Positions 24,351-33,543 of a stretch of 64,000 bases of DNA are shown here, piece by piece. The notes below the pieces were generated by a model. That model was not told where the DNA came from and searched no databases. It saw nothing but the letters and a program-made list of their open reading frames with translations. Within the stretch, counting starts at the first letter, position 1. Every line of letters begins with the position of its first letter. The DNA lies in the NCBI RefSeq assembly GCF_006385705.1, contig NZ_VFRQ01000002.1, forward strand, positions 1 to 64,000, given 5' to 3'. The stretch is from Pontibacter mangrovi. Its GTDB lineage: Bacteria; Bacteroidota; Bacteroidia; Cytophagales; Hymenobacteraceae. The translations under genes were made by a program, and so were the position numbers.

Positions 24351-25022
24351 ATGAAGAAGCTAATTTTATCAATTGCCATTGCACTGGCAGGTTTTAGCGC
24401 TGCCCAGGCTCAGTCCGGAGTAGGCATCAGAGCCGGCGGTAATTTCTCCAACCTTTCCGGCGACCTGAAAGAGGAGTCTAAGTACGAAAACAAGGTCGGC
24501 TTCCACGCCGGACTTACTTACAACATACCTGTAGTGGGTAATTTCTTCTCCATTCAGCCGGAGCTGCTGTACTCCAACAAGGGCTTTAAGTATGAAGACA
24601 CCGAGTTTACCGTTCCGGTTACAAACGATGTGTTCCGCCGAGAGGGCAACATGAACTATAACTACCTGGAGCTGCCTGTGCTGGCACGCATCAAGGCCGG
24701 CCCGATTTATTTCGAAGCCGGTCCGCAGGCCTCTTACCTCCTGAGCGTGAACAACAACATCAAAGAGTACCTGAACAACGAGCGCCAGAACTCGGCCACC
24801 ACCGAGATCGACAAAAGCGACATGAAGGACTTTGAGTTTGGCTATGCCGCCGGCGTGGGTATTACAAGCGGCATGCTAAGTATAGGCGTGCGCTACAACG
24901 GCAGCATCACTGACTTTATGGATAAGTCCTCTACAGATTATTTCGATGATGAAAACTTTAGAGACGCGCGCCACTCCACCATCATGCTTTCGCTGGGCCT
25001 GAACTTCTCAGCCGGACAATAA
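24351..25022 (+). CDS. outer membrane beta-barrel protein, paralogue of preceding gene
   Basis: A 223-residue exported protein, signal peptide MKKLILSIAIALAGFSAAQAQ. It has the same strand order as its neighbour: GIRAGGNFSNL, HAGLTYNIP, IQPELLYSNKG, AGPIYFEAGPQASY, SIGVRYNGSITD. The extra 30 residues lie in extended acidic loops (e.g. LNNERQNSATTEIDKSDMKD), likely surface-exposed. Tandem duplication followed by loop divergence is inferred. The terminator between them shows they are separate transcripts. The 246 nt between that terminator and this gene hold no recognisable gene. Confidence 0.9.
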   Translation: MKKLILSIAIALAGFSAAQAQSGVGIRAGGNFSNLSGDLKEESKYENKVGFHAGLTYNIPVVGNFFSIQPELLYSNKGFKYEDTEFTVPVTNDVFRREGNMNYNYLELPVLARIKAGPIYFEAGPQASYLLSVNNNIKEYLNNERQNSATTEIDKSDMKDFEFGYAAGVGITSGMLSIGVRYNGSITDFMDKSSTDYFDDENFRDARHSTIMLSLGLNFSAGQ

Positions 25023-25102
25023 TTTTCTTTTCCTGTAATACGGAGCCCGTTCTGCCTATTGGTGGGGCGGGCTTTATACTTTTATACTTTCGGCTAAAAC
25101 AA

Positions 25103-25134
25103 AACAGCCCGGCTATGTTGGTAGCCGGGCTGTT
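25103..25134 (-). terminator. terminator of the dipeptidase gene
   Basis: Perfect 13-bp stem AACAGCCCGGCTA/TAGCCGGGCTGTT with a 6-nt loop, minus-strand tail TTTTG. It lies between convergent genes and may serve both. TATACTTT words flank it. Confidence 0.85.
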
Positions 25135-25158
25135 TATACTTTATACTTTGGCTGATGC

Positions 25159-26523
25159 CTACTTCTTCAGCTCTGCAAAGTATTTGTAGAACTGCGGTAT
25201 CGTTTCGATGCCTTTCATGTAGTTAAACAGGCCATAATGCTCATTCGGCGAGTGGATGGCGTCTGAGTCCAGGCCAAAGCCCATCAGCACAGAGTCCAGT
25301 CCGAGCTCCGACTTGAACATGGCCACGATCGGGATAGAGCCACCGCTGCGCACCGGTATCGGCTTCACGCCGAAGGTTTCCTCGTAGGCCTTCGAGGCGG
25401 CCTGGTAAGCAGGCGAATCGGTTGGCGTTACCACCGGCTCACCGCCATGGTGCGGCTTCACCTCTACCTTCACACTCTTCGGCGCTATGCTCTCAAAGTG
25501 CTTCTTAAACTTCTCGGTGATCTCCTCCGAGCTTTGGTTGGGCACCAGGCGCATCGAGATCTTGGCGTAGGCCTTGGAAGGGATCACTGTTTTGGCACCC
25601 TCGCCGGTATAGCCGCCCCATATGCCGTTCACGTCCAGCGTCGGGCGGATGGAGTTGCGCTCCATGGTTACGTAGCCTGCCTCGCCGTGCACGTCGCCTA
25701 AGCCAATGGATTTTTTATACTTCTCCAGGTCAAATGGGGCACGGGCCATCTCAGCGCGCTCCTCCTGGCTCAGCTCCTCCACATTGTCGTAGAAGCCCGG
25801 GATGGTGATGTGGTTGTTCTCGTCGTGCATGGAGGCGATCATCTGGCACAGGATGTTGATCGGGTTGGCCACAGCGCCGCCGTACAGGCCGGAGTGCAGG
25901 TCGCGGTTCGGGCCCGTTACCTCTACCTCCACATAGCTCAGGCCACGCAGGCCGGTGGTAATAGATGGCGTGTCGTTGCCCAGCATGCCGGTGTCCGAGA
26001 TCAGGATCACGTCGCCGGTGAGGCGGTCTTTGTTCTCGCGCACAAAGGTAGCCAGGTTCACGGACCCTACTTCCTCCTCCCCCTCAATCATAAACTTCAC
26101 GTTGCAGGCCAACGTACCGGTTTTCACCATTGTCTCAAAAGCCTTTACGTGCATGTACATCTGGCCTTTGTCGTCGCAGGCGCCGCGGGCATATATGTTG
26201 CCGTCTTTAATCACAGGCTCGAAAGGAGGCGAGTTCCACAGCTCATACGGGTCGGCGGGCTGCACATCGTAGTGGCCGTACACCAGCACCGTCGGCAGGC
26301 TCGGGTCCACCATCTTCTCGCCGTACACCACCGGGTTGCCTGCCGTCTCCACCAGCTCCACGTTATCGGCACCGGCCTCCAGCAGGCGCTCTTTCAGGAA
26401 CTCGGCGTTGCGCATCACATCACCCTTAAACTTAGGGTCGGCGCTTACAGAAGGGATGCGCAGCATGTCGAGCAGCTCGTTTACAAAGCGGTCTTTGTTG
26501 TCGTTGATATATTGGTTGATCAT
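25159..26523 (-). CDS. M20 family dipeptidase
   Basis: A 454-residue cytosolic metallopeptidase of the M20A/carnosinase-like (CNDP) group. The catalytic Asp site is VLVYGHYDVQPADPYELW (about 80-97), followed by ARGACDDKGQMYMHVKA (bridging Asp) and EGEEEVGS (general base Glu). A dimerisation domain follows (about 200-350, VEVTGPNRDLHSGLYGG). The last His ligand is in IHSPNEHYGLFNYMKG. It probably hydrolyses dipeptides with broad specificity. Monocistronic. Confidence 0.94.
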   Translation of the reverse strand: MINQYINDNKDRFVNELLDMLRIPSVSADPKFKGDVMRNAEFLKERLLEAGADNVELVETAGNPVVYGEKMVDPSLPTVLVYGHYDVQPADPYELWNSPPFEPVIKDGNIYARGACDDKGQMYMHVKAFETMVKTGTLACNVKFMIEGEEEVGSVNLATFVRENKDRLTGDVILISDTGMLGNDTPSITTGLRGLSYVEVEVTGPNRDLHSGLYGGAVANPINILCQMIASMHDENNHITIPGFYDNVEELSQEERAEMARAPFDLEKYKKSIGLGDVHGEAGYVTMERNSIRPTLDVNGIWGGYTGEGAKTVIPSKAYAKISMRLVPNQSSEEITEKFKKHFESIAPKSVKVEVKPHHGGEPVVTPTDSPAYQAASKAYEETFGVKPIPVRSGGSIPIVAMFKSELGLDSVLMGFGLDSDAIHSPNEHYGLFNYMKGIETIPQFYKYFAELKK

Positions 26524-26560
26524 AGTTTATAGTATAGCACTGGTTCGACTTAAAGTTACA

Positions 26561-26592
26561 AAAAAAAGCCACCCTTGCTGTGCAGGATGGCT
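26561..26592 (-). terminator. terminator of plsY
   Basis: Imperfect stem around GCCACCCTTGC and GCAGGATGGC; the minus-strand product ends in a run of seven T or more. Confidence 0.78.
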
Positions 26593-26621
26593 CTTCTCAT
26601 ATTTTTTATACTTTGCTGTAC

Positions 26622-27269
26622 TTATCGTTTGCGGCCCAGCTTTATGTTGGCCTTGCTTTCCTCGCCGGCAATCAGGCGGTTAATGTTCTTGCGGTGCGTG
26701 AGCACCACCACCGCGAAAAGTATAAACCCGAAAATGATGAGGATCGGGTTTTCGGGGTGGAAACGCGGCACCAACAGCAACAGCATCGGAAAGGCCAGCG
26801 CCGCGATCATAGAGCCCAGCGAAACATACTTGGACGTGAACAGCACCACCACAAAAATGGCAATGCACATCAGGGCCACCACCGGCTCAATGGCAAGCAT
26901 CATGCCCAGCAGCGTAGCCACGCCTTTGCCGCCCTTAAAGTTCTCGTATACCGGGAAAATATGCCCCAGTACGCCAATAGCTCCGTAAATCAGTTGGAAA
27001 ACGATCAGCTGCTCGGGCTCAATAGCATTGAAGATCACTAAGAAACCTGCCAGCGAGGTGGCCGTCCAGCCTTTAAAGATATCGAGCAGCATTACCACTG
27101 TACCCGGCTTCTTGCCCAGCACCCGAAAGGTGTTGGTGGCACCGGAGTTGCCGCTGCCATGCTGCCGAATGTCAATGCCATAGTATGCCTTTCCTATCCA
27201 AACGGCGGAGCAAATAGAGCCGATCAGATAAGCCACTACGGCAAATACAGCTATAAGCAAAATATTCAT
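26622..27269 (-). CDS. plsY: glycerol-3-phosphate acyltransferase PlsY
   Basis: A 215-residue integral membrane enzyme that acylates glycerol-3-phosphate from acyl-phosphate, the first step of phospholipid synthesis with PlsX. Motif 1 HGSGNSGATN is at 37-46, motif 2 KGWTATSLAGF near 85-95 and motif 3 KGGKGVATLLG near 117-127 are all present. It has five hydrophobic segments and a short basic C-terminal tail. A promoter lies about 90 nt upstream and a terminator follows, so it is probably monocistronic. Confidence 0.94.
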   Translation of the reverse strand: MNILLIAVFAVVAYLIGSICSAVWIGKAYYGIDIRQHGSGNSGATNTFRVLGKKPGTVVMLLDIFKGWTATSLAGFLVIFNAIEPEQLIVFQLIYGAIGVLGHIFPVYENFKGGKGVATLLGMMLAIEPVVALMCIAIFVVVLFTSKYVSLGSMIAALAFPMLLLLVPRFHPENPILIIFGFILFAVVVLTHRKNINRLIAGEESKANIKLGRKR

Positions 27270-27356
27270 ACTTGTATGGTTTTAACCGGGAGTGTTCCTT
27301 CCGCAAGCTCATCCCAAATGCCGACCGGCACCCGTTTTGAGAAGCGAAAACGAGCC

Positions 27357-27386
27357 CAAATATAGCTAATTCTTAATTCACAGCAT
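27357..27386 (-). promoter_or_regulatory. probable promoter of plsY
   Basis: Minus strand TATATTTG (27357-27364); the -33 triplet at 19 nt is ATG rather than TTG, so the upstream element is imperfect. Confidence 0.55.
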
Positions 27387-27439
27387 AGTGTTTGGGCGCT
27401 CCTTTAACCTATACGCACTGTTTAGGGTTCCTGGTTATC

Positions 27440-30400
27440 TCAGTATATATCGGATTCCTCTTCTTCGTTTTTCTTCTTCTTACGCTTACGCTCCTTTTTG
27501 CCGCCGTCTTCGTCAGAAATGAAGTCGAAGTTGCCGGTCGGCTCGTTCACCACCTGCTCGGTTGCGGCCTGAAAGCCTTGCTTGCCGCCCAGGTAGGTAT
27601 TCTGGAAATAGTTCAGGAACTCGTTCTTCTCGATCGGGGCTGCCTCGTAGATGCCAAAGCTGCCGCCGGAGCCGCGCCCGCCTTTAGACTTGGAGCGCAC
27701 TTCTTTGTTAAACTTATCATCCGAAGAGGTAAGGCTGAGGCCATTCTGAAAGAAGCTGTAGTAGTACCAGGTATACGGGTCGGCCTGCAGGTACAGGTTT
27801 ACCACCGGTTCGCCGTTCATGTCCTGCTTCAGCTCCAGGTAACCGTCCATTACCGAGTTGATGTCTTCTTTCATACTGCTGGCCAAACTCAGGCCGCCCA
27901 CACTGTACCAGGCTTTCTGCTCGTTAGACCAGCGCAGGTCCACGTTGTTCAGCACCAGGCTTCGCTGCAGCTTTTTAGACAGCTCCGGAAGCGGCACATG
28001 CTCTACGGCAACCATTTCTTTGTACCTGCGCACTTCGCGGTCTCCGATAAACTCACCCAGTTTGTAAAGCATGCTCTCATCTGAGTTGTTTATCCCCGAC
28101 ACGCCCACGGCGTTACCCCGCAGGTTGCCGGCCATCGCCTCTAGCGCTTTCGTTGGCATGTCCATATCCAGTACCAGAAACGTGTTGAGCTTGTACCTGC
28201 TGCTGTCCACATTGGCGTCGCCGCTGCCCGATGCCTCCACCGCAAAGCCCTTCACGGGCTTTACCAGGTTCAGCTTTCCTTCAAAATGGATGGTGTTGGA
28301 GGCCTCGTTGTAGCGCAGCACGTTTCCTTCGTAGGCATCACCGTAGGCACGCTCTTCGCGGCCCATCTTAAATTCGCCGCTCTCTTTGTCGTAAGACAAC
28401 AGGCCATCCACCGTAAACAAGTCCAGGTCTTCCTCCGCCTGCTTCCGCGACACGAAAGTGTTGTACAGCTTACCGGATCCGGTAGACACGTGCAAGCCCG
28501 TGTGCAGCGGCGAACCGTCCGCGGCTTTGGGCTTCAGGATCGGGATGCGCACATTGTTCGGGTCAAGCGTGTCTTTCTTGTAAGGGAACCAGTCTGAGTC
28601 GGCCGGGTTGCCGGTAAAGTTAAGCTTCACCTCCCCGTCAAAGTCCATGGTAGCCAGCGGTGCCTGCATCATCACCTTGCCGCGGTAAAGTATGCGCGGG
28701 AAGATGTAAAATGGCGTTGCTTCCTCCATGTTGGCTGTGGCAAAAGTATAGACCGGCTTCTTTTTTTCCTGCGGATTGCCATACACAAAGTCTGCAAAGC
28801 GCAGCTGGAAAGAGTCGCCGGCGGCATTGTAGTAGTCATGCACGGCATCGCCTTTAAACGCCAGCCGGGATTCGACCTCGATGTTGCCGTTGTAGAGCTT
28901 GTGGTACTGCTGCACAGAGTCGGCCAGGATGGTGGCATTGCGCAGGGTGCGCATGCTGGCTCCCGCCATAATAGCCACATTCCCGCTGTCTGGCACTATG
29001 TACGTATCGGCCACGGCAATGTGCGGCACCCCGGTTGCGTGCAGGGTGTTGTCCTGCAGGCTAAACTCGCCTCCCTCTGCCATAAACTTCAGGCCTTCCT
29101 GCTCCGGGCTCATGGAGTAGAACCAGTTCTTGCCGCCGTTTTTGTCGGCTTGCAGGCTTACCTTTTTCTGGTTCATGTCCCAGCGGGCGCTGCTCATGGA
29201 TGTTTTGTACTGCGTTTTCGGGAACTCCATACTTGCCGCGCCTGTCTGCTCCGCCTCAAAGTCTACCAGGCCGGTGGTCATGTCGTAAGTAAAGGCCACG
29301 TCCTGCGCTTTTACCGCCGGGGTTCCCTCCACATCCGACTTCACAAGCATCTGGGCGTTGTTTCCGCTAAAGCTGCGCTGCCCAAACCGGAACTTCGGGG
29401 AAGTTACATTGGCCACCTCGTTATCCAGCACACCACTGCCATATAAACCTCCCGGCGAGAGCTTGGCCACACCTTTCAACGTATAGCCTTCTTTGTATAC
29501 TTTCATCGGCTCCTCGGTGGTTTGCAAGTACATGGTGTCGGCCTGCGGCTGCCAGTTCATGTTAAAATTCTTGAGCGAGGCTACCGGGTAGGCGGTTCCG
29601 CCCACGGTGGATTCTGCGATGGTTACTTCGGTTCCTCCTTTGGCCACAGCACCGTTTTTGTAGAACGTATACTCCGGCGCCTGCAGCGTAGCCGACAGGT
29701 AGGTTATCTTTCCTTTGCTTTGGATGCCCGCAGAACTCATCATAATAGTATCGTGAACCATACCTTTGCCTCCGTAAGCAGGCAAGCCATTGGCAGGCGG
29801 CTGGTAGTAGAAGCCCAGGGTCTCATCAGGCATCATCTGCAGCTTTGCCTTTATAGGTGGGAAAATACCGCCTGAGTTAAAGGTGCCGTCAAAAGACACC
29901 ACCTGCTTGCCTGAGCTCAGGCTGTCGAGCTTAAACGGCGGCATATCGAAGTATACGGTGCTGTCGTAAGCCCCACCCGCCACATCCGGACGGGCAAAGG
30001 CCATCTGCGCACCGGCCACGGCATCGAATTTAGGGTACTCGGCCAGGTACTTCTCCCCTGATTTATTGTTGGGCTTGTTGATGTAAAGCTTGCCCGACAA
30101 GTTGCCACCTTTGTTGCTCGTAAGCAACTGCTCCGAGCCTTTGTTCTGCCGGCCCCTGCGCCCCCCCGACACCAGCGCAATGGTATCCAGCTTGGCCAGG
30201 TCGATGGCAAACTCATCGTAGTTAAACCTGAACTCTGTGCCGCGCAGGGCTAGGCGGCTGGCGTATACTTGCCCGTCAAACTCAATGTCGCGGTTTTTCA
30301 GGATGTGCACCTCCTCGCGGCGCGGCAGGATGTATACGCTGGAAGTATCGTTGTTAAACGTGATGCGGTTTACACCGCGCACCGTCAGCTTGTTATCGTC

Positions 30401-32218
30401 CAGGTTTAGCGTGGCGTTGCGGCCAGACGGCACCACTGATTTAATGACGATGTGGTCGTAATCGTTTTGGTCGCGGGAGGCGCCCACGTAGTGCCAGGCT
30501 TTGTTCTTGAGTTGGATGTACCCGGAGGCAGGGTCATAGTCCAGGTAGCTTTGGTACGACATAGCCTCGGCGGCCTCCCGGATGGCTTTCTCGTTAAGGC
30601 GGGTGGCACGGGCCACGTCTGCGGCATAAAACGAGCTGGACTTCGCCTTGGCGGCATACCCAATCAGCACCTGCAGCGGGTGGAACGGCGCAATGCCCAC
30701 CAACTGCTGGTAGCGCACGTTAGAATAATAGTCCGTGGACTCCAGCTGCACCGGAATCAGGGTCTTGGTATTGAGGATGGAGAACTCAATCTCCGGCTGG
30801 TTCAGGTTCCAGTGTATCCGCTCTGCGGTAATTTCCAGGTTATGGTAAGAGTCGTAGAACGGGGTGCGGGCATACGGCCCTTTATCCTTGGTCAGAGTCA
30901 GGTTTTGGTTCGTGCGGGCGTAGCGCAGCTGCATGGCCGGGTGCGTCAGCGAGTCCTGCCCCTGGTATATGGCTACCGTAGCGCGGTTTGCCAGCACCAG
31001 CGAGTCCTCAAAAGTATAGTTGCGGGCCATGGTACGGAACCGGCGCTTGCCCTGGTGCGACACCACCAGCTGCGACAGGCTGCCATCCAGCGGGCGGCTG
31101 CCAATAACGTTACCTGTCAGCGAGAAGCCACCAGTGTAGGCCATGTCGGCGCCCAGGTTGTTGAGGCGGGCATCGCTGGTAAAAGAGGTAAATTTAGGGT
31201 AAGGGTAATTGCCGTTTTTGCGCTTGCTGCTCATCCACTCCAAGGCACCGTCTACGGGCGCAGCCAGCACGGCCGGATACGACACTTTCACGTCCGGCGC
31301 CTTGAACCCGGCAAAGCTCGTGCTGAAGCTATACTTGTTAAGCTCAGCCTTTGCCGGCTCCCCCTTCACTTCCCAGTTAAAGTTGCCGCCTTCGCCCACT
31401 AACAGGTTCTGCGTCAGCATCAGCTGCCCGGAGGTGCTTTGGATGGCTGCCGAGTCCCAGGGGGTCACGAACACTAAGGCCACGTTTTCCAGCTTCAGCA
31501 CCGGACCGGAGACCTTGGGCATGGCAGGTATAAACTGCCGCTTCAGGCTCTCCTTGCGCTTCTGCTCGTTCTTCTGCTTATCTTCTTTTTTAGGTTGCGG
31601 AGCAATGGTTCCCCAGCCGTCGTCTACCCAAGCCTCGTCTGTCGTCTCGGTGCTGCTTTCCTGCTCGCCCCAGGCTCCTCCGCCCCAGGCATCTTCCGCT
31701 GGCTCCTCTGCTGCTTTGCTGGCGCCTTCATAGGCAAAGCTGTAGCTGCCTCCGTTGGCACGCAGGCTATAGTAAGCGTTCCGGAACAGCTGGTTCTGCT
31801 GCATAAACAAACTCGTAGTCCGCAGAAACTGCTCCAGGCTTTTGGTATCCTCCTGCTTCACCGTTTTGGCCGTCACCTCCAACAGGTTGTCCAGCTTAGC
31901 GCCTGCCAGGCTCTGCTTTTTAACGCCTGCCGTGAGGGTGGTAAAGAAATCCACGAAGTGCGGGCTGGTGCGCATGCGCTTGCGGTACATGTTTTGGGCA
32001 ATGTCCACGACTTCCTTCTGCTGCCGGGCAGTAAGTTTTCCGCTGTTCCATACTTCTTCCAGGTCGGCAGAGAGCGCTTCGGCATTCTCCGCCTTGCCAT
32101 TCAGCAGCATGGCCTTCGCGTCTTCCAAAAACTTCTCAGGCTCACCAGAAAGCTTGGTCTGCTGCGCCTGCACCGTTAGAACCGATAAAAAAAAGAGAAG
32201 GGGTAAAAGTTGTTTCAT
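27440..32218 (-). CDS. giant exported beta-rich protein of unknown function (1592 aa)
   Basis: A 1592-residue protein with signal peptide MKQLLPLLFFLSVLTVQAQ. Layout seen: a helical N-terminal region (about 20-150); a Gly/Trp/acidic linker (about 165-210, WGGGAWGEQ, WVDDGWG); a Lys-rich stretch (210-230); then more than 1200 residues of repeating short beta-strands with G-x-V/A patterns, such as FSLTGNVIG, FDGTFNSGG, MDFDGEVKLNFTG. The C-terminal tail is very basic then acidic (KKERKRKKKKNEEEESD). No enzyme motif, transmembrane segment or T9SS domain is apparent. It starts 42 nt after prmA, so they may be cotranscribed. A periplasmic beta-groove or outer-membrane assembly role (AsmA/LptD-like) is only a guess. 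Confidence 0.9.
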   Translation of the reverse strand: MKQLLPLLFFLSVLTVQAQQTKLSGEPEKFLEDAKAMLLNGKAENAEALSADLEEVWNSGKLTARQQKEVVDIAQNMYRKRMRTSPHFVDFFTTLTAGVKKQSLAGAKLDNLLEVTAKTVKQEDTKSLEQFLRTTSLFMQQNQLFRNAYYSLRANGGSYSFAYEGASKAAEEPAEDAWGGGAWGEQESSTETTDEAWVDDGWGTIAPQPKKEDKQKNEQKRKESLKRQFIPAMPKVSGPVLKLENVALVFVTPWDSAAIQSTSGQLMLTQNLLVGEGGNFNWEVKGEPAKAELNKYSFSTSFAGFKAPDVKVSYPAVLAAPVDGALEWMSSKRKNGNYPYPKFTSFTSDARLNNLGADMAYTGGFSLTGNVIGSRPLDGSLSQLVVSHQGKRRFRTMARNYTFEDSLVLANRATVAIYQGQDSLTHPAMQLRYARTNQNLTLTKDKGPYARTPFYDSYHNLEITAERIHWNLNQPEIEFSILNTKTLIPVQLESTDYYSNVRYQQLVGIAPFHPLQVLIGYAAKAKSSSFYAADVARATRLNEKAIREAAEAMSYQSYLDYDPASGYIQLKNKAWHYVGASRDQNDYDHIVIKSVVPSGRNATLNLDDNKLTVRGVNRITFNNDTSSVYILPRREEVHILKNRDIEFDGQVYASRLALRGTEFRFNYDEFAIDLAKLDTIALVSGGRRGRQNKGSEQLLTSNKGGNLSGKLYINKPNNKSGEKYLAEYPKFDAVAGAQMAFARPDVAGGAYDSTVYFDMPPFKLDSLSSGKQVVSFDGTFNSGGIFPPIKAKLQMMPDETLGFYYQPPANGLPAYGGKGMVHDTIMMSSAGIQSKGKITYLSATLQAPEYTFYKNGAVAKGGTEVTIAESTVGGTAYPVASLKNFNMNWQPQADTMYLQTTEEPMKVYKEGYTLKGVAKLSPGGLYGSGVLDNEVANVTSPKFRFGQRSFSGNNAQMLVKSDVEGTPAVKAQDVAFTYDMTTGLVDFEAEQTGAASMEFPKTQYKTSMSSARWDMNQKKVSLQADKNGGKNWFYSMSPEQEGLKFMAEGGEFSLQDNTLHATGVPHIAVADTYIVPDSGNVAIMAGASMRTLRNATILADSVQQYHKLYNGNIEVESRLAFKGDAVHDYYNAAGDSFQLRFADFVYGNPQEKKKPVYTFATANMEEATPFYIFPRILYRGKVMMQAPLATMDFDGEVKLNFTGNPADSDWFPYKKDTLDPNNVRIPILKPKAADGSPLHTGLHVSTGSGKLYNTFVSRKQAEEDLDLFTVDGLLSYDKESGEFKMGREERAYGDAYEGNVLRYNEASNTIHFEGKLNLVKPVKGFAVEASGSGDANVDSSRYKLNTFLVLDMDMPTKALEAMAGNLRGNAVGVSGINNSDESMLYKLGEFIGDREVRRYKEMVAVEHVPLPELSKKLQRSLVLNNVDLRWSNEQKAWYSVGGLSLASSMKEDINSVMDGYLELKQDMNGEPVVNLYLQADPYTWYYYSFFQNGLSLTSSDDKFNKEVRSKSKGGRGSGGSFGIYEAAPIEKNEFLNYFQNTYLGGKQGFQAATEQVVNEPTGNFDFISDEDGGKKERKRKKKKNEEEESDIY

Positions 32219-32260
32219 AAAAGGTGGCAGTTGGATGATTGGATAATATACTTTTATGCT

Positions 32261-33091
32261 TTACTGCGCCCTGAAAACGGCCGAAACCCAGTTGTTCTTC
32301 ACCCGGTGCGACACGTACGTCAGGCCCAGTTCCTCGCAGCGCTGCTGTATCATGGGCAGGTCCTCGGTATAGAAGCCGCTTAGCAGCAGCCAGCCCTGCG
32401 GTTTCAGCACAGCCCTGTAAGCGGGCATGTCTTCTAAAAGAACGTTTCGGTTGATGTTGGCTAGTATAACATCGAAAGGTTTTTCTCCCGTAATTGTCTC
32501 AGCGCCACCGAGTCGAACGTCTATACTGGCGTATCCGTTCAGCTCAGCGTTCTCGCGGGCGTTCTCTACGGTCCAGTCCTCAATCTCCACCGCCACGATC
32601 TCCGATGCCCCCAACTCGCCGGCCATGATGGCCAGAATGCCGGTGCCGCAGCCCATGTCCAGCACGCGCTTGCCCTGGTGGTCCAGCGTCAGCTGGTTCT
32701 CGATCATGAGCGTAGTGGTTTCGTGGTGGCCCGTGCCAAACGACATCTTCGGGTTGATGACGACGTTATACTTGGCATTTTCAGGCTTTTCATGGAAAGA
32801 GGCACGCACAGACACCTCGCCGCCGATAAACAGCGGCTCGAAGTTGCGCTCCCACTCCTCGTTCCAGTTCTGGCGCTCGATTTTCTGCACCGTATACTCC
32901 ACCTGCACAAAGTCGGCGTAGCGGGCAAACAGCTCCTCCAGCTCCTGCTGGCTATACTTGTCTTCTTCGATGTAGGCGCTAAAGCCGTCTTCCGTCTCTA
33001 CAAAGGCGTCAAAACCCAGCTCTCCCAGCTCGGCTGTCAGTATGTCCGCAAAGTCTGCGTCTACTTTTAAGGTTACTTCTATAAAATCCAT
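32261..33091 (-). CDS. prmA: ribosomal protein L11 methyltransferase
   Basis: A 276-residue SAM-dependent methyltransferase that trimethylates L11. The N-terminal L11-recognition domain (MDFIEVTLKVDADFADILTAEL) is followed by NPKMSFGTGHHETT, motif I VLDMGCGTGILAIMA, and ILANINRNVL. The start at 33091 is chosen because the conserved N-terminus begins MDFIEV; an upstream Met (33223) would add 44 residues rich in Cys and Arg that look non-coding. A 1592-residue exported protein follows 42 nt downstream. Confidence 0.94.
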   Translation of the reverse strand: MDFIEVTLKVDADFADILTAELGELGFDAFVETEDGFSAYIEEDKYSQQELEELFARYADFVQVEYTVQKIERQNWNEEWERNFEPLFIGGEVSVRASFHEKPENAKYNVVINPKMSFGTGHHETTTLMIENQLTLDHQGKRVLDMGCGTGILAIMAGELGASEIVAVEIEDWTVENARENAELNGYASIDVRLGGAETITGEKPFDVILANINRNVLLEDMPAYRAVLKPQGWLLLSGFYTEDLPMIQQRCEELGLTYVSHRVKNNWVSAVFRAQ

Positions 33092-33156
33092 GGTAAAAAT
33101 TATTCTCGGCAAGTGGCAAAAGCGCGCGCATCGGTAAAATGCACGGTAAAATCGGC

Positions 33157-33456
33157 TTAGTAGCGCTGGTCCGTCACATACAGCACATGGTCGGCAAAGG
33201 CTTTGTTCGGCGTCAGGTACCAAACGGCAGGCGCGTCGGCAAACAGCTTGTTGCTCTCGCGGTACACTACCATATCGGCAAAGGCCTCCTCCTCGCCCAG
33301 GTATACTACCCGCGAGGCAGTTGTCTTGTACACGGGGTTACGCTCCAGGTAAACAGACCCGTATACCTGGCAGTGGTTGCGCGCTACTTCTGCAGCAGGA
33401 GCAGCGTGCTCGTACGGCAACAGCAACATCCAAAGTATAAACAGCGCCTGCATCAT
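33157..33456 (-). CDS. small exported protein with FAD-repeats (DUF6150-like)
   Basis: A 99-residue protein with an N-terminal hydrophobic signal (MQALFILWMLLLPYEHAAPA). The mature part is a run of short beta-strands repeating F-A-D-x-x-V-x-Y: EEAFADMVVYRES, NKLFADAPAVWYL, NKAFADHVLYVTD. This pattern is what I associate with DUF6150; assignment tentative. It sits between prmA (65 nt downstream) and tpiA, separated from the latter by a terminator. Confidence 0.75.
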   Translation of the reverse strand: MMQALFILWMLLLPYEHAAPAAEVARNHCQVYGSVYLERNPVYKTTASRVVYLGEEEAFADMVVYRESNKLFADAPAVWYLTPNKAFADHVLYVTDQRY

Positions 33457-33485
33457 ATTAATTTGTTAAAATATAGGCAAGATAC

Positions 33486-33524
33486 AAAAAAAGGTCGCCA
33501 ATCCAGCAGACCAGCGACCTCTTT
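33486..33524 (-). terminator. terminator of tpiA
   Basis: AGGTCGC/GCGACCT stem, minus-strand tail of seven T. Confidence 0.85.
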
Positions 33525-33543
33525 AACAATTTCTTATTGTATT

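Noticed and set aside
30452-31402. 317-codon plus-strand frame inside the giant protein
   Set aside because: His/Val/Arg-rich antisense reading of a beta-rich gene; no independent features.
33092-33223. N-terminal extension of prmA
   Set aside because: Would add 44 Cys/Arg-rich residues; MDFIEVTLKVD is the expected beginning.
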